Shown: positions 36,978 to 64,000 of the stretch, one piece after another
How the letters are laid out: the number at the start of each line of letters is the position of its first letter
Numbering within the stretch: the first letter of the stretch is position 1
NCBI GenBank assembly: GCA_037179385.1
Contig: CM074187.1
Span: 47,340,879 to 47,404,878, forward strand
Source: Holothuria scabra
Lineage: Eukaryota > Echinodermata > Holothuroidea > Aspidochirotida > Holothuriidae
DNA: 64,000 bases
Reading direction: 5' to 3'
Translations under genes and position numbers: made by a program
The notes under the pieces: generated by a model
The model's input: the letters and a program-made list of their open reading frames with translations, nothing else
What the model was told of the DNA's origin: nothing
Databases searched by the model: none

Positions 36978-37879
36978 CAGACCAGATGAAACTACCTCAC
37001 TGTTAGAATATGGCCAACAGACTTCTGGTTACCCATGTGTGTATAAAACTTTCCATTTTCATGAACTAGTGCAAATGAGATTGCTTAAAGGTTAGCACCT
37101 CAATCATGAAAATCAAATCAGTTTTTCCAGAGAGGCACAAAGGATAAATGCAAATAATTACAGAACATAAAATGCACCTTATAGTGGAGGTACACACATA
37201 TGATTGCAACCATCACAAACAAATGTTCACAGCTAATTTGTGCACCGGAGAGATATTTATGTTAATCCACTATGTGTGTGGATGATATTTATTATGGGTG
37301 TGGTGTGCTTTAGTTTGCTTCCAAAAGGCATCGCTTCATATCAATTTGTAAGGTCTCTTTATAGGGGAAGAAAATTTTCTGTCTTTTGTTTAAATTTGTT
37401 TATTTTCAAATACACAAATTGGGTCACACAGAAACCTTTTTAATCTATTGTAAATTGTAGATTTCTGTCAGTTTTCACTGCTCTTCATGTAAGCATTACA
37501 TTTTCCAAAGGTGGAGAATACAATTTAATGGCACTACTTTTTTGATTATTTTGAACTAACTTATAAATATCCGATATTGTTTTGAATTTTATAGTTTTTT
37601 TCAAATATTATGTTTTTGTATGCTTTTTGTATCAGCAGTTGACTTTTCATTTTCTTTCATGAGATTGGAGCTTGCTCTTTTGTTTTAGAAGCAAAAAAAG
37701 TTAGATATTGCAGTATATTCTTCAAGGACTGATCTCTGTTGTGACATGGCTTTGCGATGTTGTCTATATTATAACTTATTTAAAAGTTAGTGGTAGGATA
37801 AAGGTTAGACTAAGATGAGAGTAAAAGGTTACATATGTCTGAATGCAGACAAATCTGTGAACTCCACAGGCTAAGCGTC

Positions 37880-38205
37880 CACAAAGAGGGTCCACTCTGT
37901 AGCCCTATCTCATTGGTCCCCCTATGATCGGTCCTGGAAGTGGCTTACTTTGTATCATTAGTACCCATTATCATTATTCCATTTCATCAGTCCCCAGTCT
38001 CGTAATGCCTTATCCTATTAGTCTCCCAGGATAATAGGTTTAGGGATAAGTGTTCCTGGTTATGGTTAAAGGTTAGGGTTATAGTTTGGGGGTAGGGTTA
38101 GGTTTAGGGGTAAGAGAACACGATCTCCTGAAAACCTGGGTGACTTATGAGATAGGGGAAGGGGGGGGGGCTCATGAGATTGGGGGGCTAATGAGATGGG
38201 TAGGT
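37880..38205. repeat. Opposed clusters of TCATTAGTCCCC-like units
   Basis: Left cluster: units such as TCTCATTGGTCCCCC, TCATTAGTACCC, TTCATCAGTCCCC and CTATTAGTCTCCC. Right cluster carries the complement: ACTTATGAGATAGGGG, CTCATGAGATTGGGG and CTAATGAGATGGG. Between them lies a TTAGGG-like stretch (38040-38115). Confidence 0.6.
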
Positions 38206-39507
38206 GACTATAGACATAATCCCACCCAAACATTTGATCATTTTGAAGTGAGCTTTGTAATGATTCTGGCCTTGAGGATCAGTTGCTTTACAATTTGTTT
38301 GTATGGTTTACATGGACTTGAAGATATATGAACTATTACCTGATCCCTGCCATCACTTCCTTCAGTTATCATATCTATATTCTAACTGAAGGTCAATGTT
38401 AGGATAAGGGTTAGGTCAGGGTGGGATTGTCAATGTTACAAGTGTCATGACAGTTGTAACAATCTCTTCCAGTTTTAACATTGTCATTTTTGGCATTGAT
38501 CAGTTTGTAGGTTGCCAGCATACCTAGTTGCATGTGTTTCAGTTCTTTCGGCTTCAAGCCTTTTAGCATCAGGTTCATATGCTTTGTGCAATTCATTTTG
38601 TCATGTCTCCAGGGTGTCTTTGGTTGCTATGGATACTGACAGTATTTATTTGCATAATTGTTATGTTTTCTATCAACTTCTTTCAAGATGTACACATTTT
38701 CTGTTCTTTTCAAATATGTGCCTGAAGAGGCTAAAACCTTTTGAATTTGCAGGCTTTTGGAAGAAAGGTAGAATAGTGGTGACAGAATCATAGATACATA
38801 CAGTCTTCTCTCTGAATGGGTCAAAACTGTTTTCCCCTCCCCTGGGAGGGGGGACGGGGGACAAGTCACCCCATTCACATTGGAATTTTTATTTCTTTGC
38901 CATATTCTCTAGATGCAAAATGATGCTAGATTTTTTAGAGAATTGGTGTTGAAGGGTTAGTTGTGGTAGTAGATTGGGGTAGACATTTTATCCTCCAGTT
39001 GAAGACCTTTTAACCAGAAAACATTTTGGAAGACATGATTTATGCGTTTCCCCACTGCCCCCCACCCCCTCTCTTTTGATGAAAGGGAAGAGGAAGAACT
39101 ACAACAGTCAATTATATGTACTTATAATGCCTGAAGTGGATTGTCCGATCTCTGTAAAGTGGTTTGTTGCTGTGCTGTGTTTTGTGTGGTAAGAACAGTT
39201 GCTTAGGGTAAATTAAGAGTTCGTTGTGTCGGTTAATCCTTTGTTCAAACACAGTTACTCTCTACAGGGGTATTTAATTTGCAGCATATTATGAAAGAGA
39301 AAGAGTTAATTATCCATAGTAATTTTTATGATTTAACGAAAAATAAATGCAGTACCTTTGGATCATAACTTGTTGTGACCTTTTTGGAAATGTACACAAT
39401 ACTGTTCACACAGAATGAACAGATTAACATACATGTAACAAGCCAAAATCTTTGGCAGACTGGATTTCATCTGGTCTAAGACTTTATTACATTAAAAACA
39501 TTGTTTG

Positions 39508-39775
39508 AAAATGCTCATGAGCCTACAATCCCGAGTAGTCGTGCAAAACTCGGAGAAGCTATTTTAGTGATGGTTAGTAACTTGCACATTCTGAAGTTTT
39601 TGTCAAGCTAGCTGTGATTATGATACAACTGACTTGAGCCTCTGACCAAGCCAGTTGTATCGTAATCACAAGTAGCTTGACTTAAACCACAGAATGTGGA
39701 AGTTACTGACCATCACTAAGACAGCTTTTCCGAGCTTTGCAAGACTACTTGGGATTGTAGGCTTATGGGCATTTT
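39508..39775. mobile_element. Foldback element with about 130 bp arms
   Basis: The left arm (AAAATGCTCATGAGCCTACA, later CGGAGAAGCT, TAGTGATGG, GTCAAGCTA and GATACAACTGACTTG) is matched in reverse complement by the right arm. The arms are roughly 85-90% identical and the central loop is only about 10 bp. The element is almost entirely two inverted arms. No coding capacity. Confidence 0.85.
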
Positions 39776-41722
39776 AATGTCATGAATGTCTGTGGATATT
39801 ACTGTAATTTATCATCTTCTAAGTATGTGAGTTCACTTACGTAGGTCTGGTACCAGTTCCATACTATGGTCCAGGACTTACATTCACCACCATTTCATAT
39901 TGTTGGACTTAAAAGTAATCTTACAGAAATCAACCCACCTCCTTACCCCCGTTGTAATACTTACATGCCCTGTGCATCTCTCTTAAGTTTGCATGGGTGG
40001 GGATAAAGTGGGGACTTTTGAAACAAACCCATCTTTATAATTTGGCAAAATATCTTTCTGCCATACCCATGACTGAATAAAGCCTTGCCAGGTGTGCTCA
40101 GTTTCAGCTTTAAAGGACAAAAGCATCCGTCCCAGAATTGAAGCTATGTCATTGTTCTCAGGGTTTACTGTTCCCAAGGTTCAGTGTTCCACAATAGTGG
40201 GAACATCCACACTTCTGCAGTGGTAATATCGAACCCTAGGAGAAACAAACCTTGTAATGATCACCGAATCATCAAGATAATATGAAAACAGGGAACACCG
40301 AAACTTGGGAACATTGAACCCCAGAACATTAGGTAGACCCCCCCCCCCCGAATTATAACAAACAAAACAACAGCTAAACCTCAAAAATACCTCCCATTAC
40401 ACATAAAACTGTATTTCATATTTTGTAACATAAATATTGCATTTACATGGTAAATGAAGGTTGTAATTCACTTTCAAATTTCACAAGTGAATGAAAAAAA
40501 TATTGCCACATGATTCTCAAGAGCCAGCCATTCATGAAGAAGCCTACTATGTCTACTGTGCTAATCCCAAGTTGAGGGTGACTACATTTTCCTGTAACAT
40601 TCATCATGGTTAATTTAAATCTGAAATACATCCTTATTTGCTGGTAATTACTTTTTCTTAGCAATGAAAAACTTTTTACCTTGAATCTGGTCTGAAGGAC
40701 CAAGAGGGGAAGTAATATTTTGTCATTATCACTTTTTGTGATTGGTTTTGGCATTGAGAAATAACTCATGGGGTTGGAGTACAATAAACCTTATATATGT
40801 AGTTGGCATGGCAACACAATATGAGGACACATGTGATCTAGCAGAGCCTTTCCATTGAATTGGAAGTTCAATGATTCTCTGACAGAGTTGGTTGGGGGGC
40901 AGGGATGTGGGAATTTAAGAAAGGACTAAGACCTTATAAACTGGGTTTATTTGCTGTGAAGTAAATTGAAGCACGATTGTAATTTTTAGTCTTTGGTCAC
41001 TTTTGTAAAAGATGAAATGATGATATATGATCACGTGTTAATAACTGAGGGAATTTATGTGCATCAAAAATGTATATTTTGTAGCTTTGCAATCACAAGT
41101 TATAAAACACAGAGAACAAAAACTGATATTGTTCTTTTGCCTTTTTTTTCAACACAAGCTAGACCAAAGAGTTAGGGCTCCTTGCAGTGGCAGCATCAGA
41201 ATTTTGGAAAGTGGGGGCAAAGAAAATGCTAGGGGCAAAAACTTGTGGATCAAGCATAAAACCAAGCTCAAAGTATGTACCAGGTTTTAGGGTGGGCCAT
41301 AGCTGGGTCCAGGGGACTCAACTTTGGTTGATATTGCAGGGCGTGCATCTCTTGAAATGAAAGAATGAAGTAACGGATAGTATGAATGGCCTTGTTAGTC
41401 AACCGAGGATTCAAGTTAATTACAAGTGTATTGGTTCATTAATGGTTAGGTGACCATGCATTATCCCTGAATAAACTGACAGTAATCGTTACAGAAATAT
41501 GTTGTTGTGCTGTTTTGTTAATGTCAGAATTATTTACAAAATTGATGTTTTTGGCATACATGGATGGACCTTCCTACACAAGCCTTGACAGTGTGCATTA
41601 AAACAAGGCAGCACTCTCTGGGACTTACCCTACTGCTGTATGCATCCCTCGCTGTGCCTTTGTTCAGAGTTTAAATTGCATAAACTATCTGATCAACTAC
41701 CCTGAACCATCATGTGGAGATA

Positions 41723-42135
41723 CCACAGACTTCCTATACTGTACATGGACAGAGCATAGAATAGGGTACATTGTCGCTACCGTACTGTACATGTGAGGAA
41801 AAGCGTACCAACATAGCTGTCAGCTATGGTTTTGTGTGAAAGTTTGGACTTGCCCAAGTAGATTGACGGATTTTGTAAGAAAGTTGAAATGTTTTCAAAA
41901 TAATGCAAGTTAATTTCAAAATCACTGCATGCATTGCAGGAATATGATATTATTTCTCATTCAAGTGTATTTTTGTCAGTTTAAAATATTACAAAGTCAT
42001 CATCAAATCATACAAATTATAGCTACATGGCAGCCATCTTGGTGCGCCTTTTTTGTCCCAGTCGGTGGTGACAGTCTATCGATAAGACATACCTGTTACA
42101 TGCTTGCTCTGTCCATGTATATAGGAAGTCCGTGG
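41723..42135. mobile_element. Inverted-repeat DNA element family D copy 2
   Basis: The ends CCACAGACTTCCTATA and TATAGGAAGTCCGTGG are inverted repeats with one mismatch, followed inward by CATGGACAGAGCA / TGCTCTGTCCATG. Length 413 bp, same orientation as 16632-17022. Superfamily not assigned. Confidence 0.8.
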
Positions 42136-45100
42136 AAAATGCCCATAGGCCAAAATTTTGAAAAACTCCACACAGCTCAACTTCTAGGCAGACATGAATC
42201 ACATCTTGACTTTTGAAACTTGAATTGTTAATAGTTAGCCATATGTGACACACTGAAAAGCTGTGCTGGACCAATAGGAGGCTCTCCTCCAATAAATCAA
42301 TACGTTTGCCTGATCCTTTTACATGAGCTAGCTGCCATTGGCAGATTGAGTATTAAGGGTAGGTAATGGGGAATACCTGTCATGTGTGGCACAGCTGTTT
42401 GTTGTTTCAATAAACTTAAATGGATTTTACCATGATGTAGATATGACTTAACTTCAGTTACTTAAGTTGCCATGATGTCAAAAGCTACTAGAGAAGGGAC
42501 AATGTACTACTGTACTTCGATGAAAGATGCATGAAGCATGGGATTTTCCTCATCATCTCCATCTCCTCTCAGTTGGCAAATCATACATCAAATTAATAAT
42601 TAGCCTTACGCACAAATCAATGTGACATCATTTGCAATTCTCAGGTGCAGATCCAAGGTGGGCTTTTACCACCTCAGCCCCGAGTCCCTATTTTGCCACA
42701 CCAACAAAAAAACGTGAAATTAGCAGAGCAACTCCCTCACATGTCTGCTTTCTCTTAGTCAGCCCCCCCCCCCCCCCTTTTTGTAATGTCTGGATTCACT
42801 CCCGAGTCTCTCCCCTCTGCATTCCAATCAAGGCCTTGCATACACAATAGAGCCTTCAGGCCACTCATAGGTATAATTGTGTGGACAGAATGCAGCACCT
42901 GTAGATATGCTAATTAGGTTTTGATAAAGCATCTCTTAGTGGGTTATGTGGCCAGCAGAAAAAGCGAAGTTCACCTCATTGCAGCTTTGGACCACACCTA
43001 GTAAGGATCTACATACAGCCTCTACAGTGCCAAGAGGACAACAGGTACAGAATACTAAGCTACTTTATTTAGTCACAATTCAGTTATCTTTCTCATGAAG
43101 TAATTTCTATATGCCTTTTAAATACTTTGCCCATGGGCACTTTCTAGTGGTCAATCACTTAGTTGTACCATAATGACCTGAAGTTTTGCTATACAAGTAC
43201 TTTGGCTCAGTTGTAGCCAACAAGCAAGGCCAGTTTTGCCAAACTCTGAAATTTTGTGTGTAACAGTGATCTGTTTAAAATTTCAAGTAGCTTTTAGCCT
43301 TAAAACAATAATAACAATGAATGTATCTTAAAAGGGGTAAGGGTAATGTAATTGATCAGTCTAACTGCAGTGTCACCCTTTTTCATTATGTGACATAGCC
43401 CTTATTAAAATTGCCAACCACTTAACAGTTTAAAATCAGACCTGTGAGCAGTAAGCCAGGTTTTTTCTGAATATTGCCACCCAGGTTTTATAGCTACACC
43501 AAGAGCTACTGAGTTTTATCAGAAGTAATTTCATTAAGGTATGGAATAGCTGTAAATTGTAGGTGAGAACATGGAGCAGAAACCCGACTTGCCCATCGAA
43601 AGGTTGATTTGGGGCTGGTTTAGGGGGAGTGGATACAATAAAGGCTTTTTCAGTTCACTGCAGGCTTTCTCAAAAATGCCTGGTAACCATAATCCTATCC
43701 AGCACCCTGTGAGATCACAAAGGATTGTGCAACTTCCAACTTTGACAAACATGGAATGAAGTCACCTGCAAAAAAGGGGCAAAACACCCCTTTCCCTTCC
43801 TCTACCCCTCCCCCCCCCCCCCCCCCCTCCAATCTTACACTTCTTGATTTTATTCAAATGGGGCCCAGTTTTACATGATAGAGACCACCATTGTGTGGTC
43901 AAGCAATGTTTACTCTACGTGAATGCAGTGGGTATCTTCTTCTGCACCTGTGTCCTCTCTCTCCGTTCCCCTCCCTAAACATGCACTTGGTAGGAAAGGT
44001 AGGACTGCTTCCCAGCTGGTTTATACAGATCACTGACTAAAATTCTGAAAAGGAGGGAAGAAATGATTTTCATGGTTTTGCCCATTTATTCATACCAAAA
44101 ACCCTTACAACAATAAAAACACAAACACCTTTGGAATTAATCAATGCCTTTTATTCCTTTTTTTAAGTTCATTATTTATTGCAAATTAGATATTGATGAT
44201 ATAGAAGAATGAACTCTGAATTACGGAAGACAGCAACAAAATTGCAGACATGTTATCATACTTATACTTGTGCATATTTAATGATGCAAGAAGACCCATT
44301 GGCCAAATGCAGCATCAATGCAGCTCTTTCCACCTTGCCCCAGAGTTGCTATCTCTACCTACACCATTGAGCAAACGAGTTCCCAATTAGTCCCCATTGA
44401 CAGCAACTTCCTAATCAACAAGTTTCCAGGTCCACTTCCTGCTAACTATCAATTGAGTCTATTGTGTGAGGTACTACATATGCACCACTGCAAAACCTCT
44501 CAAAATACACATTCCAAATAATCTAAGTGAAAACCTGCCGAGACAGCCACTGGACAGGATTTTGAGTTTCAAGAAGGTGCTGCATTTCAGTAATGGGCAT
44601 TCTAGCAGCATGTTGTTTGTTCACAGGCTTTTGAGAATGAGTCTCCACACATACTGGCACATCTAGCAAGTTAAGCACTATGATGGCATTGAGAAAATTT
44701 AAAATTAAGGTACTCCATGTGTTTTAAAGAAGAGTAATGTTGCAGTTGTACTACAAGTCTGTGTAAAAGTACTGAAAGATCTCTCCTGCTTGAAAATCAG
44801 AACACTCTGACTATGGCTGTACAGGACAGTAGGGCTGCAGCCCCCCCAACTAACCAAAACCTTGCTAAATCTGGTTTTTGGGATCTGGATTTAGGTCAAA
44901 AGTCACAGTATCACCTGAGAGAAAGAGTCCATCCATAGGGTTGTGACTATGACCAAACCTAACAAAAGGGAGGTTGGGTGTTTTAAAATTCTGCTTCTCA
45001 GCATCTTTTCTTTGTTGTAAGAAACCACTTTCACTTCTAGACTTTCACTTCGTCCCTGGCCAGAGAAGAAACTTTGTCCTGTTGGTTACATAACAGATGA

Positions 45101-46164
45101 ACTCAGGCCAGTACACAGTTAAAAATCTTTTTTAATTGTTTGTGTCTCAGGTAGTCCAAAACATATGCTCAGTTGGATTAGGTAAGAGATAAACATTTAA
45201 AATGGTGCCAAAATAGTGATCTGAATTTTTAAGCAGAGGGCTTCCTGATTTACTTCATTTTAGCCCCATACACCATAAAGCTGCATAAAAAAAATGGAAG
45301 TAGAAAAAAAATAAAAATGAAATCCTTTTTTTTTTTTTTTTTTTAAATTTTGGAGATATAGTAACTGGCACCATTACAAAAAGGCATGTTTAAGTAAATT
45401 TTTCCTTTCTGGATACATGACCCTGTAGTCAAAATGGCTCTGTAAGTATGGATTACTGCAATTATATTGCATTTAGGCCTACTATTGCAAAATGTTACTT
45501 AACTTCAAGAAGGATCTCAGATTCTTCTAAATCTGTAATTTATCACAAACACTATTCACTTTATTGCAAGTTAATCTCTTGCATAAAACTATTCTTAGTA
45601 CTGTGTTCAGGAATATTTATTACTTTCGTGTTTTAGGCACCACATACTCTAATCTTATGCAAACAGCACAGCTAGCATTAACATAAATGTTTTGGCACAA
45701 AGCAGGTCCAAAACCTGGTTGTTCACCAGTGTGAATAAATTTTGAACCACACAGAAAGAATTTCTGACACATGAGTTATGAGTAAACCAGAATGTGAATC
45801 ACATCTTAGGGAAAGAGACGTCACAACGAATAATGTTTCAAATATCAATGCAGTCAAGTCAAGCAAGTCAGATGCTCTATCTATGTAACCATGCAGTCGG
45901 TTGATAATACAGTCAAAATACTCTATACTGATCCAGCATTTTGCAAATTTAGAAGTGATATGAAAGCTCACATATTTACATGCAATGGAACATTTTATGC
46001 TTGAGGGAAGGGAAGATTTCTAACCATCTTGCCTCCAAACACACACACACACACTAAACTTGCAGCATAAAAAACTTCAGTACTCAGCAACTGCGGATAT
46101 CTTCATGCGACAAATAAATAAGCTTTAAAGGTTAATAAAGGAATAAAGCTTCAGGATTCTAACC

Positions 46165-46392
46165 TCCTCCATGGTTAAGTGGTTAGAGCACCCGACTTGC
46201 AGTCGGAAGGTCTGGAGTGAGTTTGACTAACAAAATGCCTTGACCAATGCTCTCGTTTACTGTCAAAGACTTGAAAAATGGGACCTACTGCCATTGTGCT
46301 TAGTGCTTTGCATAAGCAATGGAGTAGGGAAAACAAGCCACAACTGAATGCATGAAACTCCAAAAACCAAACCAAAACAAACCCTACATGAT
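46165..46392 (+). mobile_element. tRNA-derived SINE copy 2, best tRNA-like head
   Basis: The head CATGGTTAAGTGGTTAGAGC matches a tRNA A box, followed by an anticodon-arm-like CCGACTTGCAGTCGG. A degraded B box follows, then the body ACCTACTGCCATTGTGCTTA and AAGCAATGGAGTAGGGAAAA. It ends in an A/C-rich tail (AACTCCAAAAACCAAACC). The missing intact B box rules out a functional tRNA gene. Confidence 0.75.
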
Positions 46393-46861
46393 TGGAGGAC
46401 ATTTCTCTACAAGAGAATTAAAAAAAAAAAACAAAGAGGGTATTTTAATATGCAAGATGATAAATCCCTGCATTCTCTTTCCCTCTTTTGCTGATTTCTA
46501 CCTTATCCCTCTCCGGTTCCTTACATGTGGTTTGTTGCAGTTAGTTAGATGAGATTAAACATACACTATTACAGAATTCTGTTATAAGTGTCAGTCAACT
46601 TGATAAAAAGTTCAAAGTTTAAATTCATTTTTAATTATGGTTCAATTTCAAGTTTGCTTTTCCTCAAGGCACCTTTTTCGACAGGCAGGAAATTCTGTGG
46701 GAGTATTCTACAACCCAGTCCACAGGGGGCGTGATTTGCTGCAGCTGTAAGCATCTGCCCATCTCATCAAGTACATTTATGTCAAGAGTGGCATCATTTG
46801 AAATATGCTCAACACATAATTTCTCACACCTCTTGCTAAAAACCCTTTTTGGGGAGCAATA

Positions 46862-46910
46862 CTAACAAAATGCCTTGACCAATTCTCTTGTTTACTGTCA
46901 TCTCTAAACA
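46862..46910 (+). repeat. Fragment repeating part of SINE copy 2
   Basis: CTAACAAAATGCCTTGACCAAT and TCTTGTTTACTGTCA repeat the segment found at 46227-46264, inside SINE copy 2. Only about 45 bp is shared. Confidence 0.55.
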
Positions 46911-48160
46911 AAACTATTTAGAACACAGTTGTCTTTAAGAAAGATGTTAATTTAGCAAAAATCTAAACCACAATTTTAAGATCTTGAGGCCACTTTTTGT
47001 TATTCAGTCTTTTAGATACAAAACCTAGTTTTTTTATACAGTACCTAATGAAATGAGGATTGGCTCTGAGTAGTTAATTAAACAGCTTTCCTAAGCAGCA
47101 GCAAAAAAAAAAAATAGACATTTAACTGCTGAAAATCCTGAATACTAGCACCTACCACAAATAATGAAAGTTAATAATACAGAATTATCTTGTACAAAGA
47201 ATATATTAATAGCAGACTGATTGGAAGACTTCTTCTTTTGTGCAATTATTCAAGAAATCACTTTGTACGATACTTTTCTGATTACAATGCATAGATTAAT
47301 CTGTAGTAGAGAAAAACGTTAAACCTGATTATGCAAATAAGTAGAAACACCAGTAAGTAATAAGCCTGTGACTAAGCTACTCCCCCCTCCTTGTGACCAA
47401 GCCTCCGAGAAAAAAAAAATATCAAATTATTTTTACCTTAAACAAATATTCCTTTGTTTCTTAAAAGACGGTATTTCCATGCATTATTAGTATGTCTAAT
47501 ATATCATGATGCTTGTCTCCTATCAACTTTTTGCATACAAAACTACTTAGCGCCCTTAGCGGAGACTTAAGGGATTAATCACCATTAGTGCAGGCACCTG
47601 ATGACAGAATTTTGAAAGTATTCCCAAAGTATTTGCAAAAGAATGAAAAATAGTCGCTATAATGGTTAACCCTGGAAAGTTAGTGGAATAATTGTAGCAG
47701 GATGTTTGTTAGCACAGAAGCAAGGCAAAGTAAACTGTTTCGCTGAACTACTTGCAGCTAATCTGCTGATCACAACATACAAAATGGCCAACGCAAATTT
47801 TGTGTGAATTGTACCATTAGTAAGATATCTGGAGGAGTAAATTGGTAAGGTATTTTCTGAGTATGTGCATGATCAATTTTTGTAACCGCTTTTCCTCAAT
47901 GGCATACTATTCGTACTTGGTACAAGCTCTAATTGCTATGCATGCATAGGATAATTTCTGTTTGGCAGCATGAGTGGTGGTTGGTTTCGACAGCCTATTT
48001 CTAAATAGCACTTTTTTCAAATAAACCTCTTGGTACAACCCAAGGAAATATATCATTTCCTTTCTTTCCCACCTTTTTCCACTAAACAATAAAGGATTTA
48101 TATTTGCAAATATACAATATAGAAAGATGGCAAATTGTGACAAGTTTACATCCAAAGCTT

Positions 48161-63939
<15,779 letters not shown>

Positions 63940-64000
63940 CTTTTAAATGCAGAAGAAAAAAATGTTTGATCAACACATCTTGCAATGAGTCATTTAAATA
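63940..64000 (-). other. SQOR: SQOR intron, cut by window edge
   Basis: Sequence upstream of the first visible SQOR exon; the remaining 5' exons lie beyond position 64000. Confidence 0.8.

Larger units (their letters stand above)
31322..48160. other. Convergent intergenic region between ABHD2 and SQOR
   Basis: I recognise no coding exon in this 16.8 kb. It must hold both 3' UTRs. 32300-36200 is unusually free of recognised repeats and has an AATAAA at 34319-34324, so it might be long ABHD2 3' UTR, but this cannot be shown from sequence alone. Elements: 31453-32290, 36920-36977, 37880-38205, 39508-39775, 41723-42135 and 46165-46392, plus poly-C or poly-G tracts near 33549, 36281, 40338, 42762 and 43808. 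Confidence 0.6.

Noticed and set aside
46173..46245. Functional tRNA gene
   Set aside because: The A box and an anticodon-like arm are present, but the B box is broken and the acceptor stem cannot be closed. The downstream body is shared with four other copies, so it is a SINE head.

Overview
This is a 64 kb stretch of a metazoan nuclear genome. It is AT-rich, gene-poor and heavily repetitive. Two genes with phase-consistent exons can be read and they converge tail to tail. The proteins, the long introns and the repeat types (tandem core units with a microsatellite and terminal hairpin, tRNA-derived SINEs, many small terminal-inverted-repeat elements) suggest a marine invertebrate deuterostome, most likely an echinoderm. 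The phylum is an inference, not a proof.

Left part, + strand: a complete seven-coding-exon gene for ABHD2, an alpha/beta-hydrolase lipid hydrolase. It runs from the ATG at 7079 to the TGA at 31321 and encodes 427 residues. The 5' leader continues upstream across a splice acceptor at 6988. The N-terminal membrane segment and the Ser-Asp-His triad are intact. Intron 2 (12.7 kb) holds a long perfect inverted repeat, hairpin-ended tandem-core elements, several small DNA elements and an antisense, frameshifted, intron-less coding relic of unknown family.

Middle, 31.3 to 48.2 kb: the convergent intergenic region. I found no recognisable coding exon here. It holds a TTAA-flanked 0.84 kb non-autonomous transposon just behind the ABHD2 stop, a 268 bp foldback element, a 413 bp inverted-repeat element, a SINE and a small isolated hairpin at 36.9 kb.

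Right part, - strand: seven coding exons of mitochondrial sulfide:quinone oxidoreductase (SQOR), from 63939 down to the stop at 48161. They cover 377 residues, from the conserved HFYQP region to the C-terminus. Both catalytic cysteines are present. The first exons (targeting peptide and first FAD-binding motif) lie beyond the right edge. Its introns hold SINEs, hAT-like elements with perfect 8 bp target duplications, a GCAGCTAC-type minisatellite and three hairpin-ended arrays.

No operon, CRISPR array or novel multi-gene system is visible. The two genes act in separate pathways (membrane lipid hydrolysis; mitochondrial sulfide oxidation), and nothing shows they work together. The most interesting non-genic signal is a tandem-core element family whose units carry exact DR1 nuclear-receptor-type motifs and which sits in introns of both genes.
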